Below, piece after piece: positions 31,106 through 35,702 of a stretch of 35,702 nucleotides of DNA. The translations under genes were made by a program, and so were the position numbers. Under the pieces are notes generated by a model. The model was not told the DNA's origin and did no database searches. It saw only the letters and a program-made list of their open reading frames with translations. Source of the DNA: JANQRV01 sp964533785 (GTDB taxonomy: Bacteria; Bacteroidota; Bacteroidia; Chitinophagales; Saprospiraceae); contig CAZHNG010000019.1 of the NCBI GenBank assembly GCA_964533785.1, positions 1-35,702 of the forward strand, in the 5' to 3' direction. Numbering within the stretch: the first letter of the stretch is position 1; each line of letters opens with the position of its first letter.

Positions 31106-31612
31106 ATGGAAATACGCTGCATCTTCATTTTATTATTAGTAAACTGTTATTCCTTATGCACTGCCCAAAAGGTACTGCAAATTGAGAAAGCAGGCAGCTT
31201 TAAGGTACAAAAGATCTTTATCGGACAAACTATTGATTACAAGCTGGAAGGAAACGATTACTTTATAGAGGGAGTGATCGAAGATCTTGACATTGAGAAT
31301 CAGGTTATCGTCCTTGCTGACCGGTACGTAACTTTAAAAGATATTGTCGCTCTAAGATATCCACGTTCCTGGCCGCAGGGAGTCAGTAAATCTTTGTTAT
31401 GGTTTGGTGTAGGGTGGTCATTCTTTGCTGTCGTGGGTACTGCTACAGATGGAGAAAGTTCAACTTCTTACCAGTGGTCTGATGCGGTAGTTTCTGCCTC
31501 TTCCTTAACTAGTTCGTTTTTGGTTTCCAAAATTTCCAGGTACAAAAAGATAAAAATAGGCAAAAGGAGAAGGCTTAGACTACTTGACATCAACTTTAGC
31601 CCCCCTGAATAA
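31106..31612 (+). CDS. Small secreted or membrane protein, unknown function
   Basis: A 168-residue protein that I cannot assign. It starts with a signal peptide-like segment MEIRCIFILLLVNCYSLCTAQ, then a beta-rich region of about 65 residues (FIGQTIDYKLEGNDYFIEG and a repeat-like EDLDIENQVIVLADRYVTL), then two hydrophobic segments (about 93-110 and 128-142) and a strongly basic end, KKIKIGKRRRLR. The layout suggests an exported domain tethered by a C-terminal membrane hairpin. It follows rnpA by 16 bp. Confidence 0.7.
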   Translation: MEIRCIFILLLVNCYSLCTAQKVLQIEKAGSFKVQKIFIGQTIDYKLEGNDYFIEGVIEDLDIENQVIVLADRYVTLKDIVALRYPRSWPQGVSKSLLWFGVGWSFFAVVGTATDGESSTSYQWSDAVVSASSLTSSFLVSKISRYKKIKIGKRRRLRLLDINFSPPE

Positions 31613-31789
31613 AACTCCCTCCGAAAGGTAATTTTTACGCCTTTCGCTTGCAAAATCCCCAAAATATCACTACCGTTTCTTTGTAATAAACTACCGGTAA
31701 CCTGTCTAAGTTCCCGTTTAAATAAAAGGTAAGATTTTTTATTATATAAAATATACTAAGGTGTTCATTCACTTTTTAACTTTGTGATA

Positions 31790-31952
31790 ACAAAAAAGCC
31801 ACACCTTTCGGTGTGGCCTCTCGCTAATAACAAATCATAATCTCATGAAAATAAGACGACCTAACTTTTTAAGAAACGAATTCTAATTTCTTTTTATTAT
31901 TGATCCTCAATAATTATAGTCTTTTCTACGTAATCTCGTGAAATTTGTTGTT
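31790..31952 (-). ncRNA. Candidate small RNA (minus strand, about 160 nt)
   Basis: The ends are inferred from a promoter and a terminator on the same strand: the start should fall about 6 bp beyond the -7 element at 31957-31964 and the end in the T-run at 31792-31797. The interval has no open frame longer than about 13 codons. Its internal dyad ATTATTGA/TCAATAAT (31896-31914) and the terminal GC-rich hairpin would be the main RNA structures. I do not recognise an Rfam family; 6S, tmRNA, SRP and RNase P RNA hallmarks were not seen. It could be a free sRNA or a short mRNA. Confidence 0.4.
31792..31817 (-). terminator. Intrinsic terminator, minus strand
   Basis: GCCACACC (31798-31805), TTTC loop, GGTGTGGC (31810-31817) form a perfect 8-bp GC-rich stem. 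Read on the minus strand it is followed by six T residues (31797-31792), a textbook Rho-independent terminator. On the plus strand no T-run follows, so it acts in the minus direction. It lies about 280 bp past the stop of the T9SS cargo gene, too far to be its first terminator. Confidence 0.85.
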
Positions 31953-31956
31953 TAAA

Positions 31957-31987
31957 CAAATATAAGTTTATATTAGTTTCAAAACAA
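31957..31987 (-). promoter_or_regulatory. Bacteroidota-type promoter, minus strand
   Basis: On the minus strand the -33 triplet TTG (31987-31985) is followed by a 20-bp spacer and TATATTTG (31964-31957), an exact TANNTTTG -7 element. This is the best fit to the primary sigma consensus of Bacteroidota that I found in the window. The 12-bp palindrome TTGTTTAAACAA (31948-31959) overlaps its downstream edge and may be an operator. The promoter is downstream of the T9SS cargo gene and points to no annotated protein gene. Confidence 0.6.
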
Positions 31988-32048
31988 TGAAACAGTTAAC
32001 ATTTTTTTGACATCTATTTCCACCACAATTTCAACCCTTTCTAGAGAT

Positions 32049-32074
32049 GCTCCTCACTCCGTAGAGTGAGGAGC
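32049..32074 (-). terminator. Perfect 11-bp hairpin after the T9SS cargo gene
   Basis: GCTCCTCACTC (32049-32059) and GAGTGAGGAGC (32064-32074) pair perfectly around a 4-nt CGTA loop, 21 bp after the stop codon of the minus-strand gene at 32096. No T-run follows, so termination would have to be non-canonical; it may instead protect the mRNA 3' end from degradation. Confidence 0.5.
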
Positions 32075-32095
32075 CACAAGTTTATGGGAATATGA

Positions 32096-35050
32096 TTACT
32101 CAACAATTATTTTGCCAACGTTTAAAATTGTATTTCCAGCCACTAGTTTGTATACGTATAGCCCGGAGGATAAATTACTCCCGTCGAATTTGAAGCGATT
32201 ACCATTTACCCTTTGAGTTCTTAAACGCTTACCTGAATAATCCCATAATTCGAAGTAAAGATCTCTTTGAAAAACGGGATCATCAGATTTTATTTCAAAA
32301 GTTGCGACTTCTTTAAAAGGATTTGGTTGGACGGTTACCTCTACACCGGGTAAATTACTCTTTTCATTGGTAGAGACTACTCTGATATCTGTTTCAACAA
32401 AATCAGCATAGTCCCCTTCTCCTATAGTATGGCTCACGGTATTCGTAATAACAGGAGCTTGATTTTCAAAGAAAACAGCAGCACGGTGATCAATAGTCAT
32501 TCCGGGTTCATTTCCCTGATTTTGTTTTACTGAATAAGTCAAGTACCCTGTTGAAGTTGGTGAACCAGTGCTGCTGTTTGGCGTCAAGGAGAGATCTTCG
32601 AAGGTAAATTTGAGGATTCCCTCATCATAAACTTCGAAGCGATAGGGATGACTACTAGAGCCAGGTTGGACGGTTCTAATGTCTAACCCAACAGGAAGCG
32701 TGTCTCTGATTACTACCCTATCAATGACATCCGTACTGTTGTTACTGTAGATAATAGTATACTTTAAATCGGTGTTGGGCGAGATGAATGCATCATCGCC
32801 ATAGCCTTTGGGATAGCCTCTCAACCCTACAGTTTGTCCGGATGTACTAATCTCCTGAACGTCAATTGAAATATATGGATCTAAATCATTTTCTGGAAAC
32901 TGCGTAACAAAGCCGGTTTGTATCACACCTTCGTTGTTACAACCTTCAATAGCTAAAGTCGGAAAACTCCTTCCGGGGTGTCCGGGTGATTGCTCTACAA
33001 TGATCCGGTGAGTCTCTCCATTAGCGGGAAAAGCCGGAGTCGCAAAAGTCTTATCTGAGGGCAATTGTACCGGACTTTCCCAAAATATTACATCAGCTTC
33101 GATCACCACTGCTTTACTGGGGGTCTGCATATCGCCATCCCCAACATTTTTAATCGTAAACTGAACACTATCCTCGATACAAGTCCCGGAGACAACTACG
33201 CTGGACCGATCCCAATTCGGATCAGGTTCCGTGCATAATGTATCGGGGAAAATATGAGCGGATATGAAAGAGGACTGGTTCTGAGCGATCCCTTCACAAG
33301 CCAGTGAAGTGGAAATAGAAAAGGAACCACACTCCGAAACATCCAAGTCGCCCAAGTCGAATGTATACAAACTATCTTTCTTACTTGAAAAAGGTATTTG
33401 CGATGATTCGAACGAAAGTTCATTATCAAATACCACCTCAACGTAAGCATCTTCTGCCACGGCAGTACCAAGATTGCAATAACTTAGCGTGTATACGACC
33501 TCTGAGCAAACTGCCAAAAACGGGGCACTTACGTCTATTTCAAGGTACGGGCAATTAATTTCAGGTGCTACGGGAAAATTAACCTGGTCCGTTGTATCGT
33601 AGAATTCAGTTACATTAACTTCATAACCCTGAATACAAGTTTTCCAATAACTGGTAATGGGAAGTACGTTGACTGTATACTCTCCCGTATCAACACGCAT
33701 GATGAAAACGCCATTTTCATCAGTGGATGCGTAGTAGGTATTATCTTCGCTGACTGCCTCTACTAACCAGCCTTCCTTTGGTAAATTTCCTGTTGGTTCA
33801 AAATTATTACAGAATTCTCCGAAAATAGAACCTTTGATGTAGCTCGTAATAGTATTGCCTGCTCCGTCTGTTTTTACCAGTGATAGATCATTAATAAAAC
33901 TTAACAAAGCGGAATTAAATCCGGTTATTATGTAGCCTCCGTCGTGAGTGGATACAATATCCTGCCCTGAATCGGTATTCAATGGATGCCCGGCAGTATT
34001 GTACCACAATTGCTCACCATCGCTGGAAACTCCTGCTAATAATATATCTATATTGATACCGGCTGCCCGCTCAGCAAATCCGGTTATAACCAGGCTGCCA
34101 TCTTCTAATTCCGTGATAGCATTACTTACTTCTCCAAGATCATTTTCACCTGGTACTTTTATCGTTGTTAACCAAAGTTGTTCTCCTGCTGTATTGAATT
34201 TAGCGACAAAGGCGTCACTATTATCACCAATCGATCCGCAAATGGCAATATTTCCATCACTCGTGGTGATTATTGCATTGCCAACTTCATTCTCCATCGT
34301 TTTGATATCCTCTGACCAGACTTCATTCCCTTCGCTGTCTAATCCTCTTACAGCTACCTCATTATCGAAACCTCCAACTCTTTCCGTTTTTCCTACAAAG
34401 GCATATCCATTATCCAGCGTAGCAATACTGTTAATCCGGTCGTCCTGCTCAGGATCACCGTATACTTTTAGCCATTCCTGCTCGCCATCATCTGATATCT
34501 TAAGTAGAAGGAAATCACTATTACCAGTATCGGAATTTCTTGATTCTCCTGCTATCAAATAACCTCCCTCAACACCGGGTGTAATACTCAGCCCCATATC
34601 ATCCTGCCCGCCATCAATGATCTTACTCCAGATCAGTTGACCGTTAGCACTGATTTTAAGTACGAATACATCACGATCATTCCCGGGAGATTCTTCAATC
34701 TCTCCAACTATTACAAAAGTACCATCACTCGCCTGGATAACATCGTACGCTTGTTCGCGAAATGCTTCGTCATAAACTTCCGACCAGACTTCAAAGCCGT
34801 CAACATCCGTTTTAACCACATATACGTCCAGGTCGTTGTCATTACCAAATGACTCGCTGGAACCTACGGCCAGATAACCTAAATCTATCGTTTGAATAAT
34901 AGCATGACCTTCATCAGGACGTTGGTTTCCACCGAAAGACCGTTCCCAACCCTGGGCTCTTACTCCCTGCAAACCAACAAGACCAATCAACAGCAAGAAC
35001 ATTGTTCTTAACTGGTATATTCGGTCGATATTTGAAGGTCTTAAAATCAT
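32096..35050 (-). CDS. Large T9SS-secreted protein with predicted beta-propeller
   Basis: A 984-residue exported protein. The N-terminus has a basic n-region and a hydrophobic core (MFLLLIGLVGLQGVRAQ, about 17-33), which favours the ATG at 35050. Residues about 35-395 contain about seven repeats of roughly 50-55 residues with the pattern DxxVxKxDxxGxxxWSxxxG...DGGYxxxG, suggesting a seven-bladed beta-propeller. A beta-sandwich region (about 400-640) with several cysteines and a domain resembling DUF11 (about 735-860; TDLKYTIIYSNNSTDVIDRVVIRDTLP) follow. The last ~80 residues (VTVQPNPFKEVATFEI to the end, with SSGLYVYKLV) form a type A T9SS sorting domain. It is probably released or anchored at the cell surface; ligand unknown. 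Confidence 0.9.
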   Translation of the reverse strand: MILRPSNIDRIYQLRTMFLLLIGLVGLQGVRAQGWERSFGGNQRPDEGHAIIQTIDLGYLAVGSSESFGNDNDLDVYVVKTDVDGFEVWSEVYDEAFREQAYDVIQASDGTFVIVGEIEESPGNDRDVFVLKISANGQLIWSKIIDGGQDDMGLSITPGVEGGYLIAGESRNSDTGNSDFLLLKISDDGEQEWLKVYGDPEQDDRINSIATLDNGYAFVGKTERVGGFDNEVAVRGLDSEGNEVWSEDIKTMENEVGNAIITTSDGNIAICGSIGDNSDAFVAKFNTAGEQLWLTTIKVPGENDLGEVSNAITELEDGSLVITGFAERAAGINIDILLAGVSSDGEQLWYNTAGHPLNTDSGQDIVSTHDGGYIITGFNSALLSFINDLSLVKTDGAGNTITSYIKGSIFGEFCNNFEPTGNLPKEGWLVEAVSEDNTYYASTDENGVFIMRVDTGEYTVNVLPITSYWKTCIQGYEVNVTEFYDTTDQVNFPVAPEINCPYLEIDVSAPFLAVCSEVVYTLSYCNLGTAVAEDAYVEVVFDNELSFESSQIPFSSKKDSLYTFDLGDLDVSECGSFSISTSLACEGIAQNQSSFISAHIFPDTLCTEPDPNWDRSSVVVSGTCIEDSVQFTIKNVGDGDMQTPSKAVVIEADVIFWESPVQLPSDKTFATPAFPANGETHRIIVEQSPGHPGRSFPTLAIEGCNNEGVIQTGFVTQFPENDLDPYISIDVQEISTSGQTVGLRGYPKGYGDDAFISPNTDLKYTIIYSNNSTDVIDRVVIRDTLPVGLDIRTVQPGSSSHPYRFEVYDEGILKFTFEDLSLTPNSSTGSPTSTGYLTYSVKQNQGNEPGMTIDHRAAVFFENQAPVITNTVSHTIGEGDYADFVETDIRVVSTNEKSNLPGVEVTVQPNPFKEVATFEIKSDDPVFQRDLYFELWDYSGKRLRTQRVNGNRFKFDGSNLSSGLYVYKLVAGNTILNVGKIIVE

Positions 35051-35232
35051 GAGTGATGTCGTTTCTATTATTTACATTACAAAAGTGATGTTAAAGACAA
35101 GGAAAAACAAGGACAATTTTCGATATTTGTTGATAAAAAAACACCCATTTTACGCTTTAAAAAATATTCAAAAAACTAAAAATAAGCAACTTAAATCAAA
35201 AAATCTGTTGAAAAATACAATTTGAATAAATT

Positions 35233-35702
35233 ATGCAAAACAGTCAGTTAATTGCTGTCTTAAAGACATTTTCCGCAAAAGAAATCCGTGAATTAAAAAA
35301 ATGGCTGGCATCTCCTTTCCATAACCAACGGGCTGATGTAATCAAACTCTTTGAATACTTAGTGAAGAAAGACCATCTACATAGACCCGAATTGATTACA
35401 AAAAACAAAGTTTTCAGCAAAATATTTCCCAAAGAACCATTTGATGATGCCAGATTCCGACAAACTATGCATTTCCTTCTCAAGAGCATTGAAGAGTATC
35501 TTTCTTACACCGAACTGAATAAAGACCAGACCCAGAAAGAACTCGCCCTGGCTACCGTTTTTCGACAGAGGAACCTGAATAAATGCTTTGAAAAGTCAAT
35601 CGATCGAATTCAGAAGACCCAATACAATGATGATCACCGGGATTCCAACTACTTATACAATGCCTATTTACTCCAAGAGGATAAGTTTTCTTATCTCGCT
35701 CT
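35233..35702 (+). CDS. Unknown cytoplasmic protein (N-terminal part, cut by window edge)
   Basis: An open frame from the ATG at 35233 to the window end gives 156 residues with no stop. It begins MQNSQLIAVLKTFSAKEIRE and continues with LKKWLASPFHNQRADVIKLF, then a helical, Lys- and Glu-rich sequence including LLKSIEEYLSYTELNKDQTQ. There is no signal peptide or membrane helix. The even helical character suggests a helical repeat or adaptor protein, but I do not recognise the family. Codon use and length make it a real gene. It is divergent from the T9SS cargo gene across a 182-bp AT-rich gap; TACAATTTG just upstream is one base too long for the -7 consensus. Confidence 0.8.
   Translation, partial: MQNSQLIAVLKTFSAKEIRELKKWLASPFHNQRADVIKLFEYLVKKDHLHRPELITKNKVFSKIFPKEPFDDARFRQTMHFLLKSIEEYLSYTELNKDQTQKELALATVFRQRNLNKCFEKSIDRIQKTQYNDDHRDSNYLYNAYLLQEDKFSYLA

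Larger units (their letters stand above)
31613..32095. other. Long AT-rich intergenic region with minus-strand promoter and terminator
   Basis: The 483-bp gap between the convergent genes at 31106 and 32096 has no protein gene that I can support. On the minus strand it holds a consensus promoter (31957-31987) and, about 150 bp further along, an intrinsic terminator (31792-31817), both listed separately. It also has an AT-rich dyad ATTATTGA-TCC-TCAATAAT at 31896-31914, a 12-bp palindrome TTGTTTAAACAA at 31948-31959 overlapping the -7 element, and an 11-bp hairpin at 32049-32074. The 31613-31790 part shows nothing clear. Confidence 0.7.

Noticed and set aside
31843..31884. 13-codon plus-strand ORF (MKIRRPNFLRNEF) in the long intergenic gap
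   Set aside because: It is too short to support, has no clear ribosome binding site, and lies antisense to the candidate small RNA.
31868..31909. Minus-strand short frame ending KKKLEFVS, reminiscent of a lanthipeptide-type leader
   Set aside because: It needs a TTG start, ends after 13 codons with no core peptide, and no modification enzyme is nearby.
33948..34562. 204-codon plus-strand frame opposite the T9SS cargo gene
   Set aside because: It is Ser- and Pro-rich from reverse reading of the Gly/Asp repeats and lies fully inside the well-supported minus-strand gene.

Overview
The window looks like chromosomal DNA of a member of the Bacteroidota, probably close to Saprospiraceae. This rests on a secreted protein with a type IX secretion (T9SS) sorting tail, a TonB-dependent receptor with an N-terminal carboxypeptidase-like domain, short AT-rich leaders with weak Shine-Dalgarno sequences, and at least one good TTG-N20-TANNTTTG promoter. 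The lineage is an inference from gene content; there is no rRNA or other phylogenetic marker here. I found no tRNA, rRNA, CRISPR array, transposase or prophage gene.

Layout. 1-4065 (minus strand) carries the Rnf ion-pumping ferredoxin:NAD+ oxidoreductase genes in transcription order rnfC-D-G-E-A, with rnfA cut by the window edge and no rnfB visible. Directly upstream on the same strand (4202-9106) is a very long pyruvate:ferredoxin oxidoreductase (NifJ type, 1634 aa) with two internal insertions and a fused C-terminal ferredoxin. Together these suggest 2-oxoacid oxidation feeding low-potential electrons into an ion-translocating Rnf complex. 9371-11745 holds a small membrane protein, a MOSC-domain protein, an unknown acidic protein and a flavin reductase-like protein. 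11841-14607 (plus) is a compact envelope cluster: a membrane-anchored thioredoxin, an OmpA-like protein and a membrane coiled-coil protein with two helix-hairpin-helix-like modules. 14970-17582 is a TonB-dependent receptor ending in a clear intrinsic terminator. 17751-19842 holds fructose-1,6-bisphosphatase and a K+ channel with an RCK domain. 19911-23439 is a tight plus-strand run of gamma-carbonic anhydrase, an A-type Fe-S carrier and two glycosyltransferases. 23537-26446 is a fused FAD/Fe-S D-2-hydroxyacid dehydrogenase.

The right-hand part (26520-35702) has a secreted von Willebrand A protein, a HEPN-like gene broken by a 66-bp duplication carrying an in-frame stop, an ABC exporter, radC, rnpA, a small secreted or membrane protein, a large T9SS cargo protein with a predicted propeller, and the start of an unknown protein. 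A 483-bp gap between 31613 and 32095 holds a minus-strand promoter and a strong terminator about 150 bp apart, a good candidate for an unannotated small RNA.

The most unusual non-coding signal is a family of 7-bp tandem repeats (consensus about CTRGYRT) found in three intergenic places, each close to stop codons; at the nifJ-rnfC junction two such arrays face each other as inverted repeats. I see no clear-cut new defence or mobile system. The best candidates for something undescribed are the long NifJ/Rnf arrangement, the heptamer family, the possibly revertible HEPN gene and the candidate small RNA.
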